A stretch of 64,000 nucleotides of DNA. Origin: JAFALK01 sp036500605 (GTDB lineage: Bacteria; Pseudomonadota; Gammaproteobacteria; Burkholderiales; Burkholderiaceae_C). Below, piece by piece: positions 17,874 to 27,086 of this stretch. The notes beneath the pieces were generated by a model that was given only the letters and a program-made list of their open reading frames with translations, had not been told where the DNA came from and did not search any database. Location of the stretch: positions 248,001 through 312,000 of the forward strand of contig DASYBU010000014.1 of NCBI GenBank assembly GCA_036500605.1, given 5' to 3'. The translations under genes and the position numbers were made by a program. Numbering within the stretch: the first letter of the stretch is position 1; each line of letters begins with the position of its first letter.

Positions 17874-17898
17874 GCCCGGCACTGCCGGGCTTTTTTTT
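17874..17898 (+). terminator. Rho-independent terminator after the SWIB gene
   Basis: A perfect 7-bp stem GCCCGGC/GCCGGGC around a 3-base loop, followed by eight T residues. It lies about 43 bases after the SWIB stop. It is the longest T-run I noticed in the window. Confidence 0.95.
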
Positions 17899-18133
17899 GT
17901 GTCGGCTCTGTCTCGATTGCGCTGTAGGCAAGTGGCGCGTCCGCGAGTTGGTGACAACAGGCGACAAGCACCCCCTCATGTACGGGGAAAGTGTGAATTA
18001 GTACTGTGGTAAACCGCCCTGCCTGAGGGGGACACGCCAGATGAAACGGGCATCGTTCTTCCTACACTGCCTCAAAGCGGTTCACCCCGCCGTCCTCTAC
18101 TCTCCTCTCTAAGCTGTACCGAACGGAGCCGTT

Positions 18134-18925
18134 ATGTCTTTGCTTGCCGCCATCGCCCTAGCCGCATCAGGAGTGACGGTACCGACCTGTTCCTGGGACC
18201 ATCCCGGCGTCAACCCCTTCATGGGCGACGTGGTTGCCGCCGTGGATCGCTATACCGACATCCCGGCGGCGACGCGCGCCAAGCTGAAGGCGCGCATGGA
18301 AAAGCGCGACTACGACGAGATCGCGCTGATCAAGCGCGACGACATCACCGGCCTGGCCCAATACGGCTCCGACATCCGCGACATGCATTTCGGCCAAGGC
18401 AGCGTCTGCAAGACCGTGACTCGCGCCAAATGGACGCCGACCATGCAGGAGCGCGGCCTCGTCTATTGCGAAGACGGCCAATGCATCCTGGTGCCCACCG
18501 TGTGCCGCAATGTCAGTCGCATCACGCGTCTGGCCGAACGCCCGCTTGTGATCGCTCCTGGCGCTGGCGTTCCGGCTGGCAGCACACCGGCACCGGCCGC
18601 GCCGGTGACCCCTGAAACCCCGCTCGACATGGACGCACCGGGCGCCGGCATTCTCGGCGGCGGCGCACCGGCCTCGCCCGGCTCGTTCAGCGCACTGCCC
18701 CCGCTTGATGGCGGCGTGAGCCCGACACCCGGCGGTGGCGGCCCGATCAGCAATCCCGGTGGTGGCCTGGGGCCGACGGCCTCGCCGCCGAGCATCCCGC
18801 TGCTGCCCCCGACAAGCACGCCGACGGATGTCACCCCACCGCCAGCGGTTCCCGAACCCGACACCTGGATGCTCTTCCTGGCCGGCGCCGGCGCCATCGC
18901 CGCGGTCATCCGCCGTCGCCGCTGA
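18134..18925 (+). CDS. MHFG-family PEP-CTERM protein
   Basis: The 263-residue protein has a short signal peptide, a conserved domain (about 18-135) that contains the eponymous DIRDMHFGQGSVCKTVTRAKW region with several cysteines, then a long proline/glycine-rich linker. The C-terminus is a PEP-CTERM sorting signal: VPEPDTWML, one hydrophobic helix and RRRR. Such proteins are exported by Sec and handled by an exosortase (EpsH/XrtA type) with extracellular polysaccharide production. No exosortase is in this window. Because the initial segment is short, the true signal is compact. About 235 bases upstream hold no gene and no obvious promoter. Confidence 0.88.
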   Translation: MSLLAAIALAASGVTVPTCSWDHPGVNPFMGDVVAAVDRYTDIPAATRAKLKARMEKRDYDEIALIKRDDITGLAQYGSDIRDMHFGQGSVCKTVTRAKWTPTMQERGLVYCEDGQCILVPTVCRNVSRITRLAERPLVIAPGAGVPAGSTPAPAAPVTPETPLDMDAPGAGILGGGAPASPGSFSALPPLDGGVSPTPGGGGPISNPGGGLGPTASPPSIPLLPPTSTPTDVTPPPAVPEPDTWMLFLAGAGAIAAVIRRRR

Positions 18926-19006
18926 ACAACGGAACTTGGCGCAGAATCGGCGGTCCATCATCAGCCCGTCCTGATTCATAGATCGGCGGGCCTCACGGAG
19001 ACCGTC

Positions 19007-20521
19007 ATGACCAGCGCCTACGTCCGCTCAGAGGACCTGACCCACTTCATCAATGGCCGCGCCACGCCGGCCAGCTCCGGCCGCAGCCAAGCGGTCTACA
19101 ACCCCGCCACCGGCGCCGTCGCGCGCCAACTGCAGCTGGCCAGCACCGAAGACGTCGATAAGGCCGTCGCGGCCGCGCAAGCTGCCTTCGCGGCCTGGTC
19201 CGAAGCGCCGCCGCTGCGCCGCGCGCGCGTGATGTTCAAGTTCCTCGAACTGCTCAACGCCCGGCGTGATGAGATCGCCGCCATGATCACGGCCGAGCAT
19301 GGCAAGGTCTTCAGCGACGCGCAGGGCGAGGTCACGCGCGGCATCGACGTGGTCGAGTTCGCTTGCGGCGTACCGCAACTGCTCAAGGGCGACTACACCG
19401 AGCAAGTCTCGACCGGTATCGACAACTGGACGATGCGCCAACCGCTTGGCGTCGTCGCCGGCGTCACGCCCTTCAATTTCCCCTTCATGGTCCCGATGTG
19501 GATGGCGCCGATCGCCATCGCCACCGGCAACTGCTTCATCCTCAAGCCCAGCGAACGCGACCCTTCGCCGAGCCTGCTGATCGCCGAGCTGTTCAAGCAG
19601 GCCGGCCTGCCTGACGGCGTGTTCAGCGTCGTGCAGGGCGACAAGGTGGCCGTCGACGCGTTGCTGCACCACCCCGATGTGAAGGCGCTGAGCTTCGTCG
19701 GCTCCACGCCGATCGCGCAGTACATCTACCAGACCGGCGCTGCGATGGGCAAGCGCGTGCAGGCGCTCGGTGGCGCGAAGAATCACATGGTCGTGATGCC
19801 CGATGCCGACATCGGCCAGGCCGTCGACGCGCTGGTCGGCGCGGGCTACGGCTCGGCCGGCGAGCGTTGCATGGCGATCTCGGTGGCGGTGCTGGTCGGC
19901 GACGTGGGTGATCGCCTCGTGCCGCTGCTGGCCGAACGCGCCCGCACCTTGAAGATCATGAACGGCATGGAAGCCGAAGCTGAAATGGGCCCGATCGTCA
20001 CGCGCGAAGCGCGCGAGCGCATCGAGGGCTATATCGGCATCGGCGTCGAGGAAGGCGCCGAGCTCGTCGTCGACGGTCGCGGTCACAAGGTGGCCGGCCA
20101 TGAGAACGGCTTCTTCACCGGCGGCACGCTGTTCGATCACGTCACGCCCGCGATGCGGATCTACAAGGAAGAGATCTTCGGCCCGGTGCTGGTGTGCGTG
20201 CGCGTGCCCGATTTCGCCGCGGCCGTGGCTCTCGTCAACGCGCATGAATATGGCAACGGCGTGGCCTGCTTCACCAGCGACGGCAATGTGGCGCGCGAGT
20301 TCGCGCGGCGCATCCAGGTCGGCATGGTCGGCATCAACGTGCCGATCCCGGTGCCGATGGCCTGGCATGGTTTTGGCGGCTGGAAGAAGAGCCTGTTCGG
20401 CGACATGCATGCCTACGGCGAAGAAGGCGTGCGCTTCTATACCAAGCAGAAGAGCGTGATGCAGCGCTGGCCCGCCAGCATTGCCAAGGGTTCCGAATTC
20501 GCCATGCCGACAAGTCGCTGA
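19007..20521 (+). CDS. mmsA: CoA-acylating methylmalonate-semialdehyde dehydrogenase
   Basis: The 504-residue enzyme is of the aldehyde dehydrogenase superfamily with MmsA features: GVTPFNFPFMVPMWM (about 156-170), KPSERDPSPSLL, GSTPIAQYIY, GGAKNHMVVMPDAD, and the catalytic cysteine in GSAGERCMAIS (about residue 288). It oxidises methylmalonate or malonate semialdehyde to propionyl- or acetyl-CoA with NAD and CoA, in valine, beta-alanine or inositol breakdown. No other valine-degradation genes are adjacent. Some paralogues are annotated only as this family, so substrate is likely but not certain. Confidence 0.92.
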   Translation: MTSAYVRSEDLTHFINGRATPASSGRSQAVYNPATGAVARQLQLASTEDVDKAVAAAQAAFAAWSEAPPLRRARVMFKFLELLNARRDEIAAMITAEHGKVFSDAQGEVTRGIDVVEFACGVPQLLKGDYTEQVSTGIDNWTMRQPLGVVAGVTPFNFPFMVPMWMAPIAIATGNCFILKPSERDPSPSLLIAELFKQAGLPDGVFSVVQGDKVAVDALLHHPDVKALSFVGSTPIAQYIYQTGAAMGKRVQALGGAKNHMVVMPDADIGQAVDALVGAGYGSAGERCMAISVAVLVGDVGDRLVPLLAERARTLKIMNGMEAEAEMGPIVTREARERIEGYIGIGVEEGAELVVDGRGHKVAGHENGFFTGGTLFDHVTPAMRIYKEEIFGPVLVCVRVPDFAAAVALVNAHEYGNGVACFTSDGNVAREFARRIQVGMVGINVPIPVPMAWHGFGGWKKSLFGDMHAYGEEGVRFYTKQKSVMQRWPASIAKGSEFAMPTSR

Positions 20522-20551
20522 GGCGCTTGAAATATCAGCTACGCTAGCGAG

Positions 20552-22174
20552 ATGAGCTCCGTCGAGCACAGCCCGCAGGATTCCGCCGTCGGCCACCAGC
20601 AGGTCGCCGAATGGCTGGTTGCGGCCGCGGCCCAGCGCAGCGGAGATCTGGCCGAAGGCCTGGCGCTGGCCGACAAGGCCTGGCACGCCGCCAAGGCCCA
20701 GGCCTACTTTGCCGAGCAGCTCGAGGCCGGCTACTGGCGCGCGCATTTCCTGTTCCGCCGCGGCGAGGCCGGCGCGCTGGTGTCCATCAGCGAAGAGCTG
20801 CTGCCGCTGATGCGCGAGCAAGGGCCCAGCGCGCGCTTGTGCGAGCTGCTGCGCTGGCTGAGCATGGCCGCGGGCGATCGGGACAATTTCGAGGTCGCCC
20901 TGCAGGCCGCGCATGAAGGCGTATCCACCGCGCACGAACTCGGCGACCCGAGCGCGCGCTGCCTCGCGCTCAACGCGATGGGCGTGTGCTTCAACCGCAT
21001 GGGCGACCCCTGGCAGGCCGAGCGCCTCATGAAGGAAGCCGCCGCCCTGCTCGGCGAGAAGGCCGGCCCTTTCGAGTCGATGGTCACGCAGAACAATCTG
21101 GCGCGCGTCAGCCTCGACGCCTTCCAGCTGATGCAGGACACCGATCACGACGCCGAATGCGCCAAGGCGCTGCAACGTGCGCTGGCCCATGCCGAGGCGG
21201 CGCGGCCGCATGCGCTGGCGATGGGCGATCCGTTCGCGCGAGCCGTGGCCGACGGCAACCGCGCCAAGGCGCTGCTCTACCTCGGCCGGCTCGATGAAGC
21301 CGAGCCGCTGCTGCAGGAAGTGCTGGCCATCAACGAGCGGCACGGCCACGTCTCGCATATCCACGGCGTGCGCTGCGCGCTGGTCGAGCTGGTGCTGGCG
21401 CGCGGCAAGACTGCCGAAGCGCTTGACGCCGCCCTGCTGCTGCTCGAACACCGCGAGATGCACAGCCTGGGCCTGACCACGCAACGCGCTCACCGTTGTG
21501 CCTATCGCGCCGCCAAGGCGCTGGGCCGCGAGGCGCTGGCCCTTCAACATCTGGAGCAATCGCAGTCGCTGGAACGCCGCCGCGGCGTGACGCAGCTGCT
21601 GGCGCAGGCGCGCTTCTTTGTCAGCCGGCTCGAAGCCCAGCAACGGGTGGACAGCGAACGCACCGCCCGCCATATTGCCAGCGGTGCCGAGCACGATCGC
21701 GACCCGCTGACCGGCCTGGGCAACCGCGCGCATCTGGCCGCACGCATGCCGGCCCTGGTGCTCGACGCCGAGCTTCACCACACGCCGCTGACCATCGCGC
21801 TGATCGACGTCGACCGCTTCAAGCCGCTGCGCAGCCAGTTCGGCACCGTGGTCGCGGACGGCGTCCTGCAAGGCGTGGCGGAGATCCTACGCAAGAACAC
21901 GCGCGGCGCCGATCTGCTGCTGCGCTGGGACGTCGATCAATTCCTCGTCGTGCTGCCCGACACCGTGCCCGACCGTGCTTTCGAGGTCTGCGAGCGCATC
22001 CGGCAGGCCGCCGAGGAACACGACTGGAAACGGCTCGACGACACGCTCGATGTGACCCTGTCCATCGGCCTGGCCAACCCGCCGCCGTTTGCCACCGACT
22101 TGCTCATCGCGCGCGCTGAAAGCGCCATGCTGCGCGCCAAACACCTCGGCCGCAACCGCGTCGCGCTCGCATGA
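20552..22174 (+). CDS. TPR protein with degenerate GGDEF domain
   Basis: The 540-residue protein has an N-terminal stretch of about 360 residues made of TPR-like helical repeats, then a GGDEF-fold domain (about 385-540) with DPLTGLGNRAHL and IALIDVDRFKPL. The signature loop reads RWDVDQF at about residues 458-464 where active cyclases have R-x-G-G-(D/E)-E-F, and the G-H-x-x-G-D segment is changed to FGTVVADG. Diguanylate cyclase activity is therefore unlikely; it may bind GTP or c-di-GMP, or act as a scaffold. No signal peptide or membrane helix. Its stop overlaps the SDR start (ATGA). Confidence 0.85.
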   Translation: MSSVEHSPQDSAVGHQQVAEWLVAAAAQRSGDLAEGLALADKAWHAAKAQAYFAEQLEAGYWRAHFLFRRGEAGALVSISEELLPLMREQGPSARLCELLRWLSMAAGDRDNFEVALQAAHEGVSTAHELGDPSARCLALNAMGVCFNRMGDPWQAERLMKEAAALLGEKAGPFESMVTQNNLARVSLDAFQLMQDTDHDAECAKALQRALAHAEAARPHALAMGDPFARAVADGNRAKALLYLGRLDEAEPLLQEVLAINERHGHVSHIHGVRCALVELVLARGKTAEALDAALLLLEHREMHSLGLTTQRAHRCAYRAAKALGREALALQHLEQSQSLERRRGVTQLLAQARFFVSRLEAQQRVDSERTARHIASGAEHDRDPLTGLGNRAHLAARMPALVLDAELHHTPLTIALIDVDRFKPLRSQFGTVVADGVLQGVAEILRKNTRGADLLLRWDVDQFLVVLPDTVPDRAFEVCERIRQAAEEHDWKRLDDTLDVTLSIGLANPPPFATDLLIARAESAMLRAKHLGRNRVALA

Positions 22175-22914
22175 GCGTGGCCCTCGTCACCGGCGCGAGC
22201 CGTGGCATTGGCGCGGCGGTTGCGATGGCCTGCGCCCGAGCCGGCCATGACGTGGCGATCAACTTTGCACGCGACCGCGAGGCCGCTGAAGCGGTGGCCT
22301 CCCAGGTCCGCGCGCTGGGCCGACGCGCCCTCATCGTGCAAGCCGATGTGGCCGACGAGGTCCAGGTGCTGGCGATGTTCCAGCGCGTCGATGCTGAGCT
22401 CGGCCCGCTCGGCGCACTGGTCAACAACGCGGGCATCGTCGCGCCGGCCGCGCGGCTCGACGAACAGGATCTGGCGCGCTGGCAGCGCGTCTTCAGCATC
22501 AACGTGATCGGCACCTTGCTGTGCTGCCGCGAGGCGATCAAGCGCATGAGCACGCTTCATGGCGGCCAGGGCGGCGCCATCGTCAACCTGTCCTCGCGCG
22601 CGGCCGTGTTCGGCTCGCCCGGCATCTATGTGGACTACGCCGCCAGCAAGGGCGCCATCGACAGCCTGACCGTCGGCCTGGCGCGCGAAGTGATCGGCGA
22701 AGGCATCCGCGTCAACGGCGTGCGGCCCGGCATCATCGACACCGAGATCCACGCGGTCTCGCAAACCCAGCACATGCTGCCCGGGGCCGTGGCCGGCATC
22801 CCGATCCAGCGCATGGGCACGGCCGACGAAATCGCCGAGGCCGTGATCTGGTTGCTGTCCGACAAGTCCAGTTACAGCGTGGGCACGATGCTCGACGTGG
22901 GCGGCGGCCGCTGA
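22171..22914 (+). CDS. SDR family oxidoreductase
   Basis: The 247-residue protein is a classical short-chain dehydrogenase: TGASRGIGAAVA at the N-terminus for cofactor binding, NNAG at about residues 88-91, a catalytic serine in NLSSRAAV, and YAASKGAID for the Y-x-x-x-K pair. The C-terminal GTMLDVGGGR is also standard. It resembles 3-oxoacyl-ACP reductase or sugar/alcohol dehydrogenases, and the substrate cannot be named. Translationally coupled to the TPR/GGDEF gene by a 4-base overlap. Confidence 0.9.
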   Translation: MSVALVTGASRGIGAAVAMACARAGHDVAINFARDREAAEAVASQVRALGRRALIVQADVADEVQVLAMFQRVDAELGPLGALVNNAGIVAPAARLDEQDLARWQRVFSINVIGTLLCCREAIKRMSTLHGGQGGAIVNLSSRAAVFGSPGIYVDYAASKGAIDSLTVGLAREVIGEGIRVNGVRPGIIDTEIHAVSQTQHMLPGAVAGIPIQRMGTADEIAEAVIWLLSDKSSYSVGTMLDVGGGR

Positions 22915-22917
22915 ACC

Positions 22918-23877
22918 TCAGCGTCGCTCGACGACCAAGGCTTCCACGCTGCCCCCCGCTCGCAAGCGAGCTGCCGCAGCCTGCGCATCAGCTCGCGTTG
23001 CATACGGGCCGGCCTGCAAGCGATTGAGCCCACGGTCCTTGAAGATCGCCAGCAAGGGCGCCAACCAGTCCGCCGCGCCGACGAGGCGCGCACGCTCCTG
23101 CTCGGCGCCATCGAGCTTCGAGAAGGCGCCCAGTTGCAGCCAGAAGCCCGGTGCCGCGGCCTTCGGGACCGGCGCCGGAGCCTGCGGTGGCGGCGGGGCG
23201 TCATCCGCAGCCGCGACCGTCGCTGTCGTCTCACGCTGCGGCGCATCTTGCGCCGGCGCGACAGCGTAAGCATTCGGCGGCGGCAGATCCTGCGGCTGTT
23301 CACGGCCCCGCATCCAGGCCCCGGTCTTGATGTCGTCGTAGGTGATCCGCTCCACCTCCACCATCGCCACGCCGCGCAGCAGGTCGAGCTTGAGCGCGGC
23401 CGTGTAGCTGAGGTCGATGATGCGGCCCGAGTGGAAAGGCCCGCGATCATTGATGCGCACGATCACCTCGCGGCCGTTGGCAGGATTGCGCACCCGCGCA
23501 TAACTCGGGATCGGCATGGTGGCGTGCGCGGCGGTCATCGCATACATGTCGTAGACCTCGCCGCTCGCGGTCGGCCGGCCGTGGAACTTCTTGCCATACC
23601 AGGAGGCCAGGCCGCGCTCGACCAGCGGCTTGTCATCGGTCAGCGGCGTGTAGTTCTGGCCGGCGACCTCGTAAGGCTTGTTGGGCCCGCCCTTGCGGAT
23701 CGGTTCAACCTTCGGCGCCGCATCGGGTACCTGATCGAGATGCGAAGGCGGCGAAGCCTCGGGGCCGTCGCGGCCGGGCGCTGGGCGCACGGGGCTGCTG
23801 CCGCAGGCGGCCAGAGACACGGCCAAAAACACGGCCATGAATGCGGTGAAAATCAGGACGAGCGCGCGTCGCAACAT
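22918..23877 (-). CDS. rlpA: RlpA-family septal ring lytic transglycosylase (lipoprotein, SPOR domain)
   Basis: The 319-residue protein has a lipoprotein signal ending LAAC, then the double-psi beta-barrel RlpA domain with LASWYGKKFHGRPTASGE, MTAAHATMPIPS and VRINDRGPFHSGRIIDLS, where the H and D residues are the catalytic pair of the family. A proline/alanine linker leads to a C-terminal SPOR domain (about 245-319) that binds denuded glycan strands at the septum. It cleaves peptidoglycan at division sites. ATG 23877 (MLRRALVL) was chosen over 23913 because it gives a proper n-region. Confidence 0.93.
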   Translation of the reverse strand: MLRRALVLIFTAFMAVFLAVSLAACGSSPVRPAPGRDGPEASPPSHLDQVPDAAPKVEPIRKGGPNKPYEVAGQNYTPLTDDKPLVERGLASWYGKKFHGRPTASGEVYDMYAMTAAHATMPIPSYARVRNPANGREVIVRINDRGPFHSGRIIDLSYTAALKLDLLRGVAMVEVERITYDDIKTGAWMRGREQPQDLPPPNAYAVAPAQDAPQRETTATVAAADDAPPPPQAPAPVPKAAAPGFWLQLGAFSKLDGAEQERARLVGAADWLAPLLAIFKDRGLNRLQAGPYATRADAQAAAARLRAGGSVEALVVERR

Positions 23878-23930
23878 GCGCGCAGTATGCTGCACGTCCA
23901 ATGCTTCGCGCATCGAGGAAATTCATCACC

Positions 23931-24629
23931 ATGAGCAACTACATTTTTCCGGCCGCTGAAATCCCCAGCGTGCCCGTGCGCGGCCAGTCGGCCCGCTACG
24001 CCGTCTCGCGCATCTTCTGCGTGGGCCGCAACTACGCGGCCCATGCCCGCGAAATGGGCAGCGACCCGACGCGCGAGCCGCCCTTCTATTTCGCCAAGCC
24101 GGCCAGCGCCATCGCGTTCAGCGGCACGACGATCCCCTACCCTTCAGCCACCCAGAACCTCCACTACGAGATGGAACTGGTGATCGCGATCGGCGCCCCC
24201 GTCTTCAAGGTCACGCCCGAGGCCGCGCGCGCCGCCGTCTGGGGCTACGGCGCCGGACTGGACATGACGCGCCGCGACCTGCAGAACGAAGCCAAGAAGA
24301 TCGGCCGCCCCTGGGATACCGGCAAGGGTTTTGAGAACTCCGCCGTGATCACCGAACTCATCCGCGTGCAGGATGTCGGCTGGCTCGAGAAGGGCGCCAT
24401 CACGCTCGCCGTCAACGGCACCGAGAAGCAGCGCGGCGACCTCTCCGACATGATCTGGAACGTGCCCGAGATCGTCGCCAATCTCTCGCAGTATTTCCAT
24501 CTGCAAGCCGGCGACCTGATCTACACCGGCACGCCCGAAGGCGTGGGCCCAGTGGTGGCGGGCGACGTGATCACCGGCCACATCGAAGGCCTCGTCGATC
24601 TGCAAGTGACGATCGGCGCTGCTGACTGA
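23931..24629 (+). CDS. Fumarylacetoacetate hydrolase family protein
   Basis: The 232-residue protein has the FAH C-terminal-domain fold: RIFCVGRNYAAHAREMG near residue 27, PFYFAKPASAI, HYEMELVIAIG with the metal-binding E-x-E, GYGAGLDMTRRDLQ, and GDLIYTGTPEGVGPV. Members hydrolyse or decarboxylate acyl-pyruvate-type C-C bonds (FAHD1-like oxaloacetate decarboxylase or acylpyruvase). Substrate cannot be fixed from sequence. Start at ATG 23931 (MSNYIFPA). Its TGA overlaps the nadC start as TGATG. Confidence 0.92.
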   Translation: MSNYIFPAAEIPSVPVRGQSARYAVSRIFCVGRNYAAHAREMGSDPTREPPFYFAKPASAIAFSGTTIPYPSATQNLHYEMELVIAIGAPVFKVTPEAARAAVWGYGAGLDMTRRDLQNEAKKIGRPWDTGKGFENSAVITELIRVQDVGWLEKGAITLAVNGTEKQRGDLSDMIWNVPEIVANLSQYFHLQAGDLIYTGTPEGVGPVVAGDVITGHIEGLVDLQVTIGAAD

Positions 24630-25495
24630 TGTTTGACCACGACGAGAGTTTGGCCGAGGCGCGCGAACGCAATATCCGCGATGCCTTGTTCGAGGACATT
24701 GGCCGCTGCGACTGGACCGCGCAACTCGTGCCCGCCGCGCGCCGCGTGCGCGCCCAGGTGCGCGTGCGCGAGCAGGCCGTGCTGTGCGGGCGTGAGTGGT
24801 TCGAGGGCGTCTTCCTGGCGCTGGAGCCTGACGCCAAGATGCAGTGGCATTACGAGGAAGGCGCCCGCATGAGCGCCGACAGCATCGTCTGCGACATCGA
24901 AGCCGATGGCCGCGCCCTGCTCTCGGCCGAGCGACCGGCGCTGAACTTCCTGCAACTGCTCTCGGGCACGGCCACGATCACACGCGCGCATGTCGACGCG
25001 ATCGAAGGCGCCAGCAGCAACCCGCGCGGCTGCGCCGTGCTCGACACCCGCAAGACCGTTCCCGGCCTGCGCCTGGCGCAGAAGTACGCGGTGCGGGTCG
25101 GCGGTGGCGCGAACCAGCGCCTGGCGCTCTACGCCGGCATCCTGATCAAGGAAAACCACATCACTGCGGCCGGCGGCGTGAACCAGGCCCTGCATGCCGC
25201 TCAGGCGCTGAACGCGGGCGTGGACATCCAGATCGAGGTCGAGTCGATCGCCGAGCTGATCGAGGCGCTTGATTCCGGCGCCGCCAGCGTGCTGCTCGAC
25301 AACTTCAGCGAAGCCATGATGCGCGAGGCCGTGGCGCTCAACCAAGGCCGCGCACTGCTCGAAGTCTCGGGCGGCGTCGCACTCGACCAGCTCCGCTGGA
25401 TCGCCGCCACCGGCGTTGATCGCATCTCGATCGGCAAGCTGACCAAGGACGTGCGGGCAATCGACTATTCGATGCGGGTTCTCGGGCCGGCATGA
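24629..25495 (+). CDS. nadC: Nicotinate-nucleotide pyrophosphorylase (carboxylating)
   Basis: The 288-residue enzyme has NadC length and motifs: EDIGRCDWTAQLVP at the N-terminus, ERPALNFLQLLSGTAT (about 100-115), LDTRKTVPGLRLAQKYAV (about 138-155) with the basic quinolinate/PRPP-binding residues, GILIKENHI, and IEVES. It makes nicotinate mononucleotide from quinolinate and PRPP in de novo NAD synthesis. nadA and nadB are not next to it. It overlaps the FAH-family gene by one base. Confidence 0.96.
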   Translation: MFDHDESLAEARERNIRDALFEDIGRCDWTAQLVPAARRVRAQVRVREQAVLCGREWFEGVFLALEPDAKMQWHYEEGARMSADSIVCDIEADGRALLSAERPALNFLQLLSGTATITRAHVDAIEGASSNPRGCAVLDTRKTVPGLRLAQKYAVRVGGGANQRLALYAGILIKENHITAAGGVNQALHAAQALNAGVDIQIEVESIAELIEALDSGAASVLLDNFSEAMMREAVALNQGRALLEVSGGVALDQLRWIAATGVDRISIGKLTKDVRAIDYSMRVLGPA

Positions 25496-25560
25496 TGGCG
25501 CGCAACTTGAGTTAGCCCGCCCCATCACCATCTGCGCTCTCTACAAAGGAGACACCGCCG

Positions 25561-25704
25561 ATGTTCAATTTCCTCGCCCCCTGGATCCCCGCGCGGCGCA
25601 AGCCCGTCGTGGAAACGGTCGTGCAGCAAGCCGCGCCCACGCCGCAGATCCCGCAGACGCTGATCGCCCGGCCGCTACCGACAAAACCCGACAAGCCCGG
25701 CTGA
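25561..25704 (+). CDS. Small hypothetical protein (47 residues)
   Basis: A short frame beginning MFNFLAPWIP with an AAAGGAG ribosome site about nine bases upstream, ending 13 bases before radA. The product is rich in proline and has two threonine-proline segments (PTPQIPQT, PLPTKPDKPG). No family is recognised. The ribosome site and tight fit between nadC and radA support expression, but the frame could be a spurious leader. Confidence 0.45.
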   Translation: MFNFLAPWIPARRKPVVETVVQQAAPTPQIPQTLIARPLPTKPDKPG

Positions 25705-25717
25705 GACAATCGCCGGC

Positions 25718-27079
25718 ATGGCCAAAGACAAATCGATCTACACCTGCAGCGAGTGCGCAGGCACCAATCCCAAATGGCTGGGCAAATGCCCGCATTGCGG
25801 CGCGTGGAACACGCTGGTGGAGGGCGTGGCGGAAACGCCGGGCGGCGGCAAGAACCGCTATCAGTCGCTGGCCAAGAACCAGCCGGTGGCCACGCTCTCT
25901 GAAATCGTCGCCACTGACTTCGAGCGCACGCCGACCGGACAAGAGGAGTTGGACCGCGTGCTCGGCGGCGGCATCGTGGCCGGCGGCGTGGTGCTGATCG
26001 GCGGCGATCCCGGCATCGGAAAATCGACATTGCTCCTGCAAGCCATTGATGCGCTGAGCCAGAGCGTTAGCGTGCTGTACGTGACCGGCGAAGAAAGCGG
26101 CGCGCAGATCGCGATGCGCTCGCGCCGGCTGGGGCTTTCGGGCGCCAAGGTGCGCGTGCTGGCCGAGATCAATCTCGAGAAGATCCTCGCCACGATCGAG
26201 GTCGAGGAACCCGCCTTCTGCGTGATCGACTCGATCCAGACGCTCTATTCCGAGCAACTGAGCTCCGCGCCGGGCTCGGTCGCGCAGGTGCGCGAATGCG
26301 CGGCGCAGTTGACGCGCACCGCCAAATCCACCGGCTGCTCGATCGTGCTGGTCGGCCATGTGACCAAGGAAGGCGCGCTGGCCGGGCCGCGCGTGCTGGA
26401 GCACATCGTCGACACGGTGCTGTACTTCGAGGGCGACACGCATTCGAGCTTCCGCCTGGTGCGCGCGATCAAGAACCGCTTTGGCGCGGTCAATGAGATC
26501 GGCGTGTTCGCCATGACCGAAAAAGGCCTCAAGGGCGTGGCCAATCCGAGCGCGATTTTTCTGTCCACGCATGGCGAGCCGGTGCCGGGCTCCTGCGTGC
26601 TGGTCACGCTTGAAGGCACGCGGCCGCTGCTGGTGGAACTGCAGGCATTGGTGGACAGCGGCGGCCCGAGCCCGCGCCGTTTGAGCGTCGGCCTGGAGCG
26701 CGATCGCCTGGCCATGCTGCTGGCCGTGCTGCACCGCCATGCGGGTGTGGCCACCAACGATCAGGATGTGTTCGTCAACGCCGTCGGGGGCGTGCGCATC
26801 AGTGAGCCGGCGGCCGACCTGGCCGTGATGCTGGCGATCCAGAGCTCCTTGCGCGGCAAGCCGCTGCCGCGCGGCTTCATCGCTTTCGGCGAAGTCGGCC
26901 TGGCCGGCGAGGTGCGGCCCGCGCCGCGTGGGCAGGAGCGCTTGAAGGAAGCCGCCAAGCTCGGTTTCAGCGTCGCGGTCGTGCCCAAGGCGAATGCGCC
27001 CAAGAAGCCGATCGAAGGGCTAACGGTTCATTCGGTGGAGCGGATCGAGGAAGCGATCGACGTGATCCGCGGGCTTTGA
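25718..27079 (+). CDS. radA: DNA repair protein RadA
   Basis: The 453-residue protein has the N-terminal C4 zinc finger (CSECAGTNPKWLGKCPHC), a RecA-like ATPase with Walker A GGDPGIGKST (about residues 95-104) and the RadA-specific KNRFGAVNEIGVF (about 250-262), and a Lon-protease-like C-terminal domain. RadA is a hexameric branch-migration helicase that aids recombination and DNA-break repair. Length is normal for the family. Confidence 0.97.
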   Translation: MAKDKSIYTCSECAGTNPKWLGKCPHCGAWNTLVEGVAETPGGGKNRYQSLAKNQPVATLSEIVATDFERTPTGQEELDRVLGGGIVAGGVVLIGGDPGIGKSTLLLQAIDALSQSVSVLYVTGEESGAQIAMRSRRLGLSGAKVRVLAEINLEKILATIEVEEPAFCVIDSIQTLYSEQLSSAPGSVAQVRECAAQLTRTAKSTGCSIVLVGHVTKEGALAGPRVLEHIVDTVLYFEGDTHSSFRLVRAIKNRFGAVNEIGVFAMTEKGLKGVANPSAIFLSTHGEPVPGSCVLVTLEGTRPLLVELQALVDSGGPSPRRLSVGLERDRLAMLLAVLHRHAGVATNDQDVFVNAVGGVRISEPAADLAVMLAIQSSLRGKPLPRGFIAFGEVGLAGEVRPAPRGQERLKEAAKLGFSVAVVPKANAPKKPIEGLTVHSVERIEEAIDVIRGL

Positions 27080-27086
27080 AAGCCGA

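Noticed and set aside
19028..21871. 947-residue minus-strand frame
   Set aside because: Antisense to mmsA and the TPR/GGDEF gene, which have clear motifs on the other strand.
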